Counted from the first letter of the stretch, positions 45,097 through 54,500 are shown. The stretch is DNA of 64,000 nucleotides from Sphingobacterium sp. HMA12 (GCF_002933815.1 NZ_BEYR01000009.1:102284-166283), one strand, 5' to 3'. Notes: generated by a model from the letters alone, not told the origin. Numbers and translations: made by a program.

Positions 45097-46119
45097 TTAG
45101 ACCAGAACACCATTTTTCGGAGCAATCGGATCAGGCAGATTTTCCTCACCTGTCATCTGCAATAAATCGATCTCTATCGTTCGGCAGATAGACAACATCG
45201 GAATATCAAACATCAGTCCGCCAAAAGGATTTTCAGTATAATCCCCCACCAGTTCCATCACAATATAAATCCAGCCAATGACCACACAAAAAGGAATACT
45301 AGTCCAGATGCCCCAGTGGCCCAGTTTAGCAAATTCATTGACTAGACCCAAAGGCAGTAACATGATCAGAATAACATTAAAAACAAATGCCGTGCTGGCA
45401 AACTGCCTTGGCGAGGGAAACTTTTTGATCCGTTCGGCCTGTCCCTGAAAATCATAAAACTGATTGAGACAGGTCTGCAATTGCATCTGATTAAAATCCG
45501 AGATAAGCCCATCGTTTTTTAAATCATTGACATCCTTTGCCTGTTGGGAATTCAGATAAGTTGCAAAGTTTTTATAGATCGACTGCAGCGCATATTCTTC
45601 TCTCGAAAGATATTTATTCAAGAATATAGGCGTCCGACTATAATCCGGAAAACCGGCTTTGATCAGCCGATGTCGCTTGACATTCAGTGCACCGATATGC
45701 CTCTTCAGACTGATGTGTTCCCATTCAGTCGGCACGAGCAGCTGCTCGCGAAATTGATATAACCAGGCAATATGCCGGTAGGTTAATTTCTTTCTGATTT
45801 CTTCCAGATACTGCTGATCGCCTTGTCCGGTGTTAAAGGCATAAAGCATGGATGCAAATGAGCGGCTGGAGTTGACAATCCCGCCCCATATCTTTCGGGC
45901 CTCCCACAACCTATCATAAGCCTGGTTATTTTTAAACCCCACATAAAATGCTTCTGCTGTACCAATCAGTGCCAAGGGAACCCAAGGAATAATCATCCAT
46001 TCCCACTGAAAGAAATAATAGACGAGGGCAACAAGAGAACACCAACCCGTCAACCAGATTAAATGGACACCAGCAAGATTAAAGATCTGTTTGTAATTAA
46101 AATACTTTGTTGTAATCAT
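45097..46119 (-). CDS. Bestrophin/RFP-TM family membrane protein
   Basis: A 340-residue bestrophin-like protein. It begins MITTKYFNYKQIFNLAG, with helices around residues 25-55, and the signature NNQAYDRLWEARKIWGGIVNSSRSFAS near 70-95. The C-terminal MELVGDYTENPFGGLMFDIPMLSICRTIEIDLL is the conserved ending. The start is set at the ATG at 46119; longer frames add a stretch lacking family resemblance. It is a distant paralog of the protein at 30405-31289. Convergent with the Lrp gene. Confidence 0.9.
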   Translation of the reverse strand: MITTKYFNYKQIFNLAGVHLIWLTGWCSLVALVYYFFQWEWMIIPWVPLALIGTAEAFYVGFKNNQAYDRLWEARKIWGGIVNSSRSFASMLYAFNTGQGDQQYLEEIRKKLTYRHIAWLYQFREQLLVPTEWEHISLKRHIGALNVKRHRLIKAGFPDYSRTPIFLNKYLSREEYALQSIYKNFATYLNSQQAKDVNDLKNDGLISDFNQMQLQTCLNQFYDFQGQAERIKKFPSPRQFASTAFVFNVILIMLLPLGLVNEFAKLGHWGIWTSIPFCVVIGWIYIVMELVGDYTENPFGGLMFDIPMLSICRTIEIDLLQMTGEENLPDPIAPKNGVLV

Positions 46120-46450
46120 AAAAGCATCTGTTTTTAACGTTCCCGCCCAAGCAATATCTGGTAATAGAAACAAATTTATCCACAGCTGAATGTACAATTT
46201 AAATTTTTACAGTCCAATATCACCTATCATTTTATTTCAAAATCAATCTATTCTAAAACATTAATCTATTACAGTTATTATTTTGTTAGCAAAACGCGTA
46301 AAAAATCCCCCTCTGTCTATTATACCTATCTTCGAAAAATGAATAAACCGAAGTATTAAAATCGTCAGTGCTAGAAAAAAATTGACATCTGACATCCCTG
46401 GATAATAGCCTTCTAAAACTAACTGGCACCTAAAATTATCGGCGCATCAG

Positions 46451-46717
46451 CTAGATCAAAAAACCTTGATTTTCAAATTGTTTCACCAATATTTCAGCAT
46501 CCTTTTCAGCTACACTTTCTTCTACCTCGTAATTATCTAATAAAACCGCAGTTACACTTTCAACATTAAATTCCTTCCCTTGTAGTTCTAGCCAGATCTG
46601 CACAGCCGTCTCGTTAAAAGTATAAACCTTGGATGCATCCAATTGATCTTGCCCCGGATAGACTAAGATATGGTCATCGCCCAATTTGCGTAATTGTAAA
46701 TCTCCTCTAAGTTTCAT
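46451..46717 (-). CDS. PqqD-family (RiPP recognition element-like) protein, orphan
   Basis: An 88-residue protein resembling the PqqD family: LRKLGDDHILVYPGQDQLDASKVYTFNETAVQIWLELQ is the core (V/YTFNETAxxIWxxL), followed by a helical C-terminal half ending in AEILVKQFENQGFLI. PqqD-like domains bind leader peptides of ribosomally made natural products and hand them to radical SAM or other enzymes. No such enzyme, transporter or precursor is apparent next to it, so its partner may lie elsewhere. Flanking spacers of about 330 and 280 bases contain no recognisable gene. Confidence 0.8.
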   Translation of the reverse strand: MKLRGDLQLRKLGDDHILVYPGQDQLDASKVYTFNETAVQIWLELQGKEFNVESVTAVLLDNYEVEESVAEKDAEILVKQFENQGFLI

Positions 46718-46996
46718 CTGGCTATTATTCTGTTTATTTCTATGACATTCAAACCATTCATTTGGTTTGTCCTATTACGAAAAAAATTATACACATTATA
46801 CAATAGGTCCGAACGGCAGCCTCTTCTCTACTGTGGCTTGTTATCAAAAATACAAAACACACCGGAAAAAATAACTAAAAAACTCAACTGAGATAAAGAA
46901 AAATAATCAAGGAGTTGAAAAAAAAAGGCGTATAACAGAGGATATGATTACGAATGGCTTTACCAAACAATACAAATACAGCAGCTTTTTATCATC

Positions 46997-48604
46997 CTAA
47001 CTCCCCTGCATCTGCTCGTAAGTAAATAGCTGCGGATAGTTTTTGGGCAGTTCATAACGCCAGTTATGCATCGGAAAATTGTCATTCCGGATCTTGCCGT
47101 CGGGATCCATTAAAATATACCGGGGTATGCCGTTAAATTTAAATAACTCCCGCAGCGCTAGATACTCATCCGGCGAAACGATATAGCTTTCGAACATATG
47201 ATTTTTGACCACATAATCGTTGTAGAAATTCATATCAGGAGTACCGCTGCTATCCGTCACAAAAACAAATACCAGGTTAGGATTATCCTTTAGTTTTAAG
47301 CGCTTTTCTTTCAACGCTTCAATCCCGGCACGGCAGGGCCCGCAGGATTCTGCCCAAAAGTCAACAAGAACGACCTTACCACGATATTTATCGGTCAGTT
47401 TTTTAAATACAGCCGCAGATGTCGTCTGTGACAAAACGTAACCTCCCATGGATTTTTTTACTCTTTCGTTCAACGCCAGGGCTTCTTTTTTCAAGTCCTT
47501 ATTAGTCATAACCTTCAAAAGGTCATTTGAAATCTCCGCCATCTGTGCCGTGTCTTTTGCATTTGATATCCTGAATTTCAATGTCCGGAGTTTTGCTGCT
47601 TCAGTAACCAGCGTACCGGCTATCGGCCCATTCACTTTTCGATTTAAGGAGTCCAATACCTGATAGAAGTTTAATGTCCGCTGGCTATTCATTAACCTAT
47701 AAAGGGCGGTGGTAGGAAATAACGGTGAGTACTCAAAGCGGTTGATAAGTGTCGAAAACTCCCGCGGGACAAATAACGCGGGATCATTTAGGTCCAGGCG
47801 TGTTATAAAATCAAAGTAATCTTCCGGAAGGGGGGATTTTAGGTAGGGATTTAGGCTGTCACTTTTTGAAATCCCTTCGCGATACATCTGGAGATTTAGC
47901 AGCTGCGTGGCGTAATTGACATCCACATCACTTTGGATCAAATGCTTTATCTTAGGAGTATAGGAAGCTCTCTTCAAACGGCCATTTACATCCTGCCGGA
48001 CGGAATCCCATGTAGCGATAACTCCCTCTTTGGCCTGCTGCGTCGGTCTTTCCTTCAACAGCTGTTCAACATGATCATAAAATTTCCTCCGGTTGCTTTC
48101 CCATTTAAAATCCGCAAGCTGTTGATTTTCCGAAGCAAGCGGTCCGTCGTACCGCAACAGTTCCAATTGGCTGTTCACCGAAGCGGTCAATGTCATGGCC
48201 AAGGTATGGCCGGGTTCAATATAATAATAGTAGTTACGCTCATTGATGGATAGATAAGACATCTCCGGATTGGTCGCCAGATAACTGGTCTCAAAACGAC
48301 CATCGGGATATATCCGGATTGTAGCCGGATAGTCCTCTATGGTCAATTGGTTGCCACAATAGATAATGCCGCTATTAAAACCGAGCTTTGGGCTATAGCC
48401 TTCAATATAACCGATGATACGGACAGAATCTGGTCCAAAAAAATTTTTATCATAGTTTTTAAGCACGGTTTTGACCTTCGCTTTGGCAAGTTTCTGTTTT
48501 ATCCAACGGTCAGGGTCAACAGTGCCTGTTTGTTTTGATCCATTTTGAGCTGAAGCAAACGAAAAACTCAGAAAAACAAAAAAGGCAATAATTGGCAACT
48601 TCAT
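46997..48604 (-). CDS. TlpA-like thioredoxin-domain protein with long N-terminal region
   Basis: A 535-residue exported protein (signal peptide MKLPIIAFFVFLSFSFASAQ). The N-terminal region (about 40-170) resembles the beta-rich DUF4369-like part found in Bacteroidota thiol proteins; a helical middle follows. The C-terminal thioredoxin domain has GKVVLVDFWAESCGPCRAGIEAL around residues 408-430, with the CGPC active site near 420, and a cis-proline GIPRYILMDPDGK. It probably acts in periplasmic disulfide reduction. It is a separate unit, with the next gene upstream 264 bases away. Confidence 0.85.
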   Translation of the reverse strand: MKLPIIAFFVFLSFSFASAQNGSKQTGTVDPDRWIKQKLAKAKVKTVLKNYDKNFFGPDSVRIIGYIEGYSPKLGFNSGIIYCGNQLTIEDYPATIRIYPDGRFETSYLATNPEMSYLSINERNYYYYIEPGHTLAMTLTASVNSQLELLRYDGPLASENQQLADFKWESNRRKFYDHVEQLLKERPTQQAKEGVIATWDSVRQDVNGRLKRASYTPKIKHLIQSDVDVNYATQLLNLQMYREGISKSDSLNPYLKSPLPEDYFDFITRLDLNDPALFVPREFSTLINRFEYSPLFPTTALYRLMNSQRTLNFYQVLDSLNRKVNGPIAGTLVTEAAKLRTLKFRISNAKDTAQMAEISNDLLKVMTNKDLKKEALALNERVKKSMGGYVLSQTTSAAVFKKLTDKYRGKVVLVDFWAESCGPCRAGIEALKEKRLKLKDNPNLVFVFVTDSSGTPDMNFYNDYVVKNHMFESYIVSPDEYLALRELFKFNGIPRYILMDPDGKIRNDNFPMHNWRYELPKNYPQLFTYEQMQGS

Positions 48605-48752
48605 AACTTTTAGCTTTTAATCCACTTAAGTTAAGTATTTTACCTCAAATAAAGTATAGATTTCGAAAAACTAATCCCAATGTTTAGTTAAGAATGATCG
48701 CACATCTTTAGGCAAAAACAACTTTACCCGGCCCAAAATCGACTTAAACAGC

Positions 48753-48832
48753 AAAAAAGGCTGTCTCAAATGAAGCGCACCTCAAAAGTTAGACACTATT
48801 AGGGGCGTACTTCATAAAAGGGCAGCCTTTTT
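48753..48832 (-). terminator. Terminator with nested inverted repeats, IS-end-like insert
   Basis: An outer stem (AAAAAGGCTG at 48754-48763 with CAGCCTTTTT at 48823-48832) encloses a second imperfect inverted repeat, TGAAGCGCACCTC (48771-48783) and GGGGCGTACTTCA (48802-48814), 9 of 13 positions paired. It follows the beta-helix protein gene and is oriented to end its minus-strand transcript. The inner pair resembles short terminal inverted repeats of a small mobile element, but this is tentative. Confidence 0.5.
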
Positions 48833-48868
48833 ATTTCTATTTAACTACTTATATTCCAGTATTATATA

Positions 48869-51262
48869 TTATAATTGCAAAGTCAATTTCTGCTGTTGCT
48901 GGTTTCTAAAAACAACGACTTTGGGCTGATCCTCATGGACCAGCTTTTTAATAGCCTGCTGTAAATCGGTTAATTCATCAATTTTTTCGCCCTTGTAATC
49001 CAGGATCACATCGTTTACCCGTAATCCGCTTTTATAAAGGGTGCTATTTTCATCCAGTTGGAGGACCAATACGCCAGCAATGGATGGCAGTCCAGCCGCA
49101 GACTGTTCGCCCAAAGTTTCAACAGATTTAAACTGCCCGCCTTTCCATCCCCATTTCTGCCCCTGTTCTTTCGCTCCTGACTGGATCAACTGTGGTATCT
49201 CAGGGCTGACAGCGAGGGATTTCAGCCTTTTGTCCGTGACGCCAAAATGTAGCATGTCAAAATTTTTGAAGCCCTGCCCTTTCCAACCTTTCAACCGAAA
49301 ATCGCTCCGAATCGGGTCAACAAAATTCAACGGAACAGCGCGCCCTTGTTTTTCCACTCCCTTGGCTTGATCTTTTAGTAAATCTTCTTTTCGTGCGTAA
49401 ATATTATGGTCCACCCGGTCCCCCCAGTACTTCACCTGAATATCCTGATGGCTATGCATCACAATATTATCACGAAAAACATCATGGCTATCCTTAAACC
49501 ACACATGTGGATGAAAACCATTGTTGAGCATGATATTGTTATATACTTTGCGGTAGAAGCCTTCCCGCAATTTCAGCCCACCGCTTAGACAGAGGTTATT
49601 ATAGATTTCGTAGTTGGAAGATCCATCATCTAGGTCAATATCCCAGCCGTGGTCACAACGAAAGCGGTTGTCGTGAATTTTTGTTGTTTTGACTGCATCC
49701 AGTAAAATCAGGTTTGGTTGGGCTGCTGTTATCTGATCCATTTCTTTACGGTCGGGATGCCAAAAACGGTCACGTCCCCAAGAATTAAAGGCGCCATGAT
49801 CACTGGTCTCCAACACGGTATTGAAGACGTCGTTGTAAGCGATCTCATGCCCGCCCCAGGTACCGTCACCGACATTGATACCTGCACGGGGCACATCGTA
49901 AATCGTGTTGTGCAGAATCCGCAAGGACGCTGCCATGGAAACTTGTACACCGGCAACCTGCTTCTCAATAAGGCCAATTGTATGAATCAGGTTATCACTG
50001 GCTTCACAGTCCATCGGGTAGTTATTGGTTTTAGGCCCCTTGATAGTGTCCATCTGACTGAGCGGAACAAATTTTTCATAACGGAATGCAGGTGAGCGTA
50101 CAGCTTCAGGGTCACCTACGAAATTGATGGCTCCAGCTCCTATCTGTTCAATGCGGTTGCCACTGATCTTTACGCCACGGTTGTAGTTGCTCACAAAGAC
50201 GGCATTACCGCCCAATTCGATAAAATCATTGGCACGAAGGGTGCAATTTTCAGCGCCCTCAATCTTAACAGCGCCCTGCCGGTAGATTGTCCAGTCGCTG
50301 CGCAACAGTGGCTCTGCCGTCTTCATAAAGGTAGGTGCTGTATGCGTAAAACGCAGGCCACTGACTTCAATATCATGTGCACGACCGGAAGCGGAACCCG
50401 AAATAGTAATTAAATTTTCCAGCTGGGGGGCCACAAACTTGAGCTGATTGGGATCTGTTCCTTTTGAAGGAATATAGTACAAGGTTGCGGTCTGCTCATC
50501 CAGATACCATTCCTGGGCAGTGTCAAGTTCTTCAAAAATATTCTCGACGAAGCGATAGGTTTCGTGCATTTTGCTGGGGCGGTTATTTTGCTCTCCGCCT
50601 TCAAGCATAACTTTTGATGAGCCATCTTTTCCTGTAATACGGTAGTGGAACCCACCCCAACGGCCTGCGTGTAGCGCATGCACAATACCTCCGGTCGGAT
50701 TTTTCCATGTTGCTATACGCTCTGGGCTCAGTGCATCTGCCGCATAACCCTGAAAGGGCAATATGGAGGCATCATAATTGGGATACCGTGCCCGCACCAA
50801 ATGTTTTTCATTGGCATAAAGGCTCTGGAAACTCACTCCAGCGGGAACTTTAGCCTTCCAGATCCCTTTATCACCCTTTTGCCATTTTAGATCAAGGGTT
50901 CTGCCCCCACTGAGGGTAACCTGCTTTCCATCAGCGGCTTTAATCTTTAGGGGCTGTTTCTTGCTACCGGAATGATTTGCCGAGACCTGTATCGGCTTGT
51001 CGAGGTAATACGTTCCGGCATCAAAAATAATTTCGATGCCGGAACCGTCCTCTCCCTTTTTATATTTTTCTGTAGCGCGAAGGGCTGCGTCGGCTGTGGC
51101 AAAGGGCTGTGCCGATGTTCCCGCATTCTGGTCGCTACCTCTTGGACTGATATAAATACGCTTGACAATATTGGACTGCTGTGCCTGCGCGGCAGGCATA
51201 GCCAGGCAGCTCATTCCAATAAAAAATAGCCCCACAACTTGGCTCGATTGTATCTTCGTCAT
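48869..51262 (-). CDS. Secreted right-handed beta-helix protein with C-terminal PDZ domain
   Basis: A 797-residue exported protein (signal peptide ending around MPAAQAQ). After IYISPRGSDQNAGTSAQPFATADAAL it has parallel beta-helix repeats through about residue 640 (for example GAINFVGD, NLIHTIGLIEKQ, NNLCLSGGLKLREG), the fold of many polysaccharide lyases and glycosidases. A PDZ-like domain covers about 715-797 (GVLVLQLDENSTLYKSGLRVNDVILDYKGEKIDELTDLQQAI). It most likely acts on a polysaccharide; which one is unknown. The fusion to PDZ is unusual. A GH29-type gene lies 2 kb away. Confidence 0.8.
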   Translation of the reverse strand: MTKIQSSQVVGLFFIGMSCLAMPAAQAQQSNIVKRIYISPRGSDQNAGTSAQPFATADAALRATEKYKKGEDGSGIEIIFDAGTYYLDKPIQVSANHSGSKKQPLKIKAADGKQVTLSGGRTLDLKWQKGDKGIWKAKVPAGVSFQSLYANEKHLVRARYPNYDASILPFQGYAADALSPERIATWKNPTGGIVHALHAGRWGGFHYRITGKDGSSKVMLEGGEQNNRPSKMHETYRFVENIFEELDTAQEWYLDEQTATLYYIPSKGTDPNQLKFVAPQLENLITISGSASGRAHDIEVSGLRFTHTAPTFMKTAEPLLRSDWTIYRQGAVKIEGAENCTLRANDFIELGGNAVFVSNYNRGVKISGNRIEQIGAGAINFVGDPEAVRSPAFRYEKFVPLSQMDTIKGPKTNNYPMDCEASDNLIHTIGLIEKQVAGVQVSMAASLRILHNTIYDVPRAGINVGDGTWGGHEIAYNDVFNTVLETSDHGAFNSWGRDRFWHPDRKEMDQITAAQPNLILLDAVKTTKIHDNRFRCDHGWDIDLDDGSSNYEIYNNLCLSGGLKLREGFYRKVYNNIMLNNGFHPHVWFKDSHDVFRDNIVMHSHQDIQVKYWGDRVDHNIYARKEDLLKDQAKGVEKQGRAVPLNFVDPIRSDFRLKGWKGQGFKNFDMLHFGVTDKRLKSLAVSPEIPQLIQSGAKEQGQKWGWKGGQFKSVETLGEQSAAGLPSIAGVLVLQLDENSTLYKSGLRVNDVILDYKGEKIDELTDLQQAIKKLVHEDQPKVVVFRNQQQQKLTLQL

Positions 51263-51324
51263 ATTAGTATTTCATGCTGGTTATTTTCTGATCAATTTAG
51301 TTTTTAGCATTCGGTTCCCTCGTA

Positions 51325-51881
51325 TTAAAAACGATTAATAAACGAATTTATAGGGACAAATTCCTTTATTTTGTCGGTTTGTTTTACCAAGTCGTCCAAA
51401 AAAGCCGCCCATCCTCTAGCATGCATCTGCTGAGCACTTATTTCCGCTATAATCTCACGCCAAGTATCCGATTCGGTGCGAGTGGATTCTATTTTTACGG
51501 TCTCTGCTTTTTTGACGATATGCCCTAGCTCGCCTGGACAATTACCCGTCTCCAGAGCCAGGACAAGTCCACTTATTTATACAAAGAATTCTGCGAAATA
51601 TTATTGTTGGGCATTTCAATCGTTGGAATCAGCCAAATCTGATTGTAAGCTCACCGAAACTTTCAGCGACGTACCGCATTGTTTCTGAATACGGTCAAAA
51701 GCATTCGCCCATTTCATGATGGCCAAAAATTTCCGCACTTCATGCAAGTCCCAATCGACTCATTACGGACCTCATGCTGAAATTGCTCTTTGAGTAATTC
51801 ATTCAAATCGGGCACCTGTGTCTGATCATTTTTATCCATACGCGCTCTTTTACGGATCGTGTTAATAATAGGTATATACAT
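51325..51881 (-). pseudogene. Decayed minus-strand gene, family unrecognised
   Basis: On the minus strand a frame starts MYIPIINTIRKRARMDKND at 51881 and continues to a stop near 51760. Neighbouring frames carry further conserved-looking stretches, such as AIMKWANAFDRIQKQCGTSL and ESDTWREIIAEISAQQMHA, ending with FVPINSFINRF at 51325. The coding signal thus switches frame at least twice, as expected of a pseudogene. The family was not recognised. Another remnant lies just upstream. Confidence 0.4.
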
Positions 51882-51894
51882 TGGGGTTGCTTTT

Positions 51895-52169
51895 TTATCT
51901 TGTTTTAATCTTTACCCCATTATCCTCTTCCAATTCGCAAAGCAGTTCGAGTTCTGGGACCAATCGGTTGTTCAGATCTGTTTTTAGCTTGATGGTCTCC
52001 GCCAATGCATAGGCTGTTGCTCAACGGCAGGATTCTTCTTAGTAGCATATTCTATCGCTCCTAGACAGGTCGCTTTCTCGACAGTATTTTGCATCCGCAT
52101 ACCTGAGCTTTTCCCTATTTTATCTGTCGATACCTTATCGCCGATTTTATTCCGCTTAAATAAAATCAT
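51895..52169 (-). pseudogene. Frameshifted small minus-strand gene, family unrecognised
   Basis: A minus-strand frame starts MILFKRNKIGDKVSTDKIG at 52169 and reads to about 52017; the sequence then makes sense in another frame (AYALAETIKLKTDLNNRLVP, ending EEDNGVKIKTR at 51895). One base change would give a protein of about 90 residues. Its stop lies 13 bases from the start of the next remnant, so they may once have been an operon. No function is proposed. Confidence 0.4.
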
Positions 52170-52185
52170 CCCTAAAATAAAGATA

Positions 52186-52219
52186 AAAATAAAAGTCGTT
52201 TGCTATACACAAACGACTT
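52186..52219 (-). terminator. Terminator after EthD-family gene
   Basis: AAGTCGTTTG pairs with CAAACGACTT around a 7-base loop; on the minus strand TTTTATTTTTATC follows. It is about 80 bases beyond the EthD stop codon. Confidence 0.75.
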
Positions 52220-52298
52220 ACTCCAGGTCATATTTTTAAATAAATCACGATTATTTCGTTTTAAAACAATGGTGTATATCCGACAGAATGAATAGCAA

Positions 52299-52706
52299 CT
52301 ATTCCACGACTTCATTAATCTGGACTTCGGGCTTGACATTGGTATATTTCGGAAAATCCTCGGCAAACCTACTTCCATTTTCTTTCATTGGCTCCTCGTA
52401 AGCCGCAACGGAATCAAAATACAAATGACAAATGGCCAAATATTTCGGTTCAGCTTGCGCTCCTTTCCCGGAAAGCCCTTTGTCGATCGCTACAGCTTTT
52501 AAATTTTTGCCGAAGACCTGTTTCACCAAAGCCATGTGCTTTTGGAGATAATAATCCCAGTCAAATGTTTTTCCTGGACCATTTGGATAAAAGACAGTTA
52601 ATTTGATCATCCCTTTTTTCTGAAAAGGGGGGTCGGCCGCGGCACTTTCTTGAAAGCCGAAAAGCATGGTAACCATGGAAAGCAACAAAATGATTTTTGT
52701 TTTCAT
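52299..52706 (-). CDS. Exported EthD-family protein
   Basis: A 135-residue protein with a signal peptide (KIILLLSMVTMLFGFQESAAA). The rest is an EthD-type ferredoxin-like fold: MIKLTVFYPNGPGKTFDWDYYLQKHMALVKQVFG and YLAICHLYFDSVAAYEEPMKENGSRFAEDFPKYTNVKPEVQINEV. EthD was first seen in ether-degradation clusters, but most members are uncharacterised. Export to the periplasm is unusual for this family. It stands alone. Confidence 0.85.
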   Translation of the reverse strand: MKTKIILLLSMVTMLFGFQESAAADPPFQKKGMIKLTVFYPNGPGKTFDWDYYLQKHMALVKQVFGKNLKAVAIDKGLSGKGAQAEPKYLAICHLYFDSVAAYEEPMKENGSRFAEDFPKYTNVKPEVQINEVVE

Positions 52707-52929
52707 GTTTGTTTGAAATTAAGTTTATCTTGGTTGTAATGTTTTATCTACTATAAATATACTGATCAAGCAGTTAAGTCGATTATTTTTTTTATCTATT
52801 CTTAGAAGAAGTTAGAAAAAATATGGATAATCTCTGGTATTGACCTTCTTTCTATCAGGACAGAAATGATACAAGATCTAAAAGCACAATAACCGGAAAC
52901 GGATCAAACCTAAAACTTAAGAATTTAAA

Positions 52930-53347
52930 ATGTATACCAAATTTATGAACAAAAGAGTCGTTTTCGTTACGATCTTTCTTGGCCTATCCACTTGCTGCCA
53001 TACACAGGTCCAACACCCCAGAAACAAGGCCAATCAAGCCCAGAAAAAAATAATCAATAGTGGTTATGGCATGTTTATGCATTTTGGCGTCAATACCTTC
53101 ACCGGTATGAAATGGTCCGATGGAAGCATTCCCGCATCAAAATATAATCCGATCCTACACAGCTAGATCCTGATCAGTGGCTGTGTACGCCAAGGGATAT
53201 GGGATTGCGGTATGTCTTGTTCATTACCAACATCACAACGGTTTCTACCTCTGGGACAGCCAATTTACGGACTATGACGGCGCTGCCTCACCCGTAAAAA
53301 TAGATATCGTCAAAGCGGTATCTGATGCCTGTAAACCAACCGTATAA
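52930..53347 (+). pseudogene. Frameshifted GH29 alpha-L-fucosidase remnant
   Basis: The N-terminus of a GH29 fucosidase is read as MFMHFGVNTFTGMKWSDGS up to a stop at 53164. The matching sequence continues in other frames: QLDPDQWLCTPRDMGLRYVLFIT up to about 53233, then HHNGFYLWDSQFTDYDGAAS, PVKIDIVKAVSDACK, ending at 53345. At least two frame breaks (near 53150 and near 53231) and loss of the rest make it non-functional. The intact GH29-type gene at 53442 lies convergent with it. Confidence 0.75.
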
Positions 53348-53441
53348 TTCAGTTTCAGAACGGGGATTAAAATTTCGAAAGAACCAGGTTCACGAAGAAT
53401 CTAGTTTTTTTTGACTATCGCATTGCTGATCATTTTATTTT

Positions 53442-54500
53442 TTACTGCGCTTTTTTGCGTTCGGTCGCGGCTTTCAACAGAATGGATTTGCTGATGGCTG
53501 GCACATCACCATTTCCATCAGGCCCTATATTCAGTAATAAATTACCGCCCTGTGTATTTATCTCTGTTAACTTTTTATTGACGTCTTCGGGACTCTTCCA
53601 GCTACTGTCTGAACGTTTATATCCCCATGAATTGTTCAGCGTATAACAAGCTTCCCAATCATAGTCTACTTTCGTGCTGAGGTGTTCCTGTTCTGGTGTA
53701 CCGAAATCACGTTTGAACTGGTCACGTTTGGCTACACGGTTATTGATAATAAGCGAAGGCTTTAATTCACGGAGGTATTGATAGAGTTCCTCACCGGCAG
53801 CCATGTCCCACCAATTGACCCAGTCCCCATCAAACCATAAGATATCAGTATCGTATTTTACGATCAATTCCTTCAATTGGTTTTTCATATACTGGATATA
53901 GGCCGCTTTCTGTTTGGGCTTCATGGCCACCTGTCCCCATCTATCCCAACCACTTTTTCCTTCCGTATTTCGGTACTGTGAATCATGGTGCCAATCTATG
54001 ATACTATAGTAAGTGCCAAATCGAATGCCATTTTTTTTACAGGCCGTGGCCAATTCCTTCACAAGATCCCGCCCTTTCATCGGTGTCGATGCAATATCAT
54101 AGTTCGTATACTCGCTATCCCAGAGACAGAACCCCTCATGATGCTTGGTGGTCAGAACAATATATTTCATGCCGGAATCTTTGGCCAGTTGCGCGATTTG
54201 ATCTGCGTTAAAATGTGCAGGATTCCAAGTGTGGATCAATTTTGCATATTCTTCTTTTGGAACATCGGCCCCTGCCTGAATCCATTCGGCATAGCCTTCC
54301 ACCGGCTTTCCCTTATAGTCTCCACCCAATTGGCTATAAAGTCCAAAATGAATAAACATACCATATTTAGCTTCCCTAAACCATTGCATATGTTTGTCAA
54401 AATCTGTCTTGGATTCTTTTAAATAATTTACTTGGGCCTGCACAGTACTACTCAACAGCAGGGCAAGAAGAGCAAATGCTACACCTGTTATTTTTTTCAT
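53442..54500 (-). CDS. GH29 alpha-L-fucosidase-like protein
   Basis: A 352-residue exported protein (signal peptide MKKITGVAFALLALLLSSTVQA). The GH29 barrel begins YGMFIHFGLYSQLGG, and contains YIVLTTKHHEGFCLWDSEYTNYD, GTYYSIIDWHHDS, and DILWFDGDWVNWWD, in which the first Asp of FDGDW is the probable nucleophile. It ends GPDGNGDVPAISKSILLKAATERKK, without the C-terminal beta domain of many GH29 enzymes. It removes alpha-L-fucose from glycans in the periplasm or outside. Confidence 0.88.
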   Translation of the reverse strand: MKKITGVAFALLALLLSSTVQAQVNYLKESKTDFDKHMQWFREAKYGMFIHFGLYSQLGGDYKGKPVEGYAEWIQAGADVPKEEYAKLIHTWNPAHFNADQIAQLAKDSGMKYIVLTTKHHEGFCLWDSEYTNYDIASTPMKGRDLVKELATACKKNGIRFGTYYSIIDWHHDSQYRNTEGKSGWDRWGQVAMKPKQKAAYIQYMKNQLKELIVKYDTDILWFDGDWVNWWDMAAGEELYQYLRELKPSLIINNRVAKRDQFKRDFGTPEQEHLSTKVDYDWEACYTLNNSWGYKRSDSSWKSPEDVNKKLTEINTQGGNLLLNIGPDGNGDVPAISKSILLKAATERKKAQ

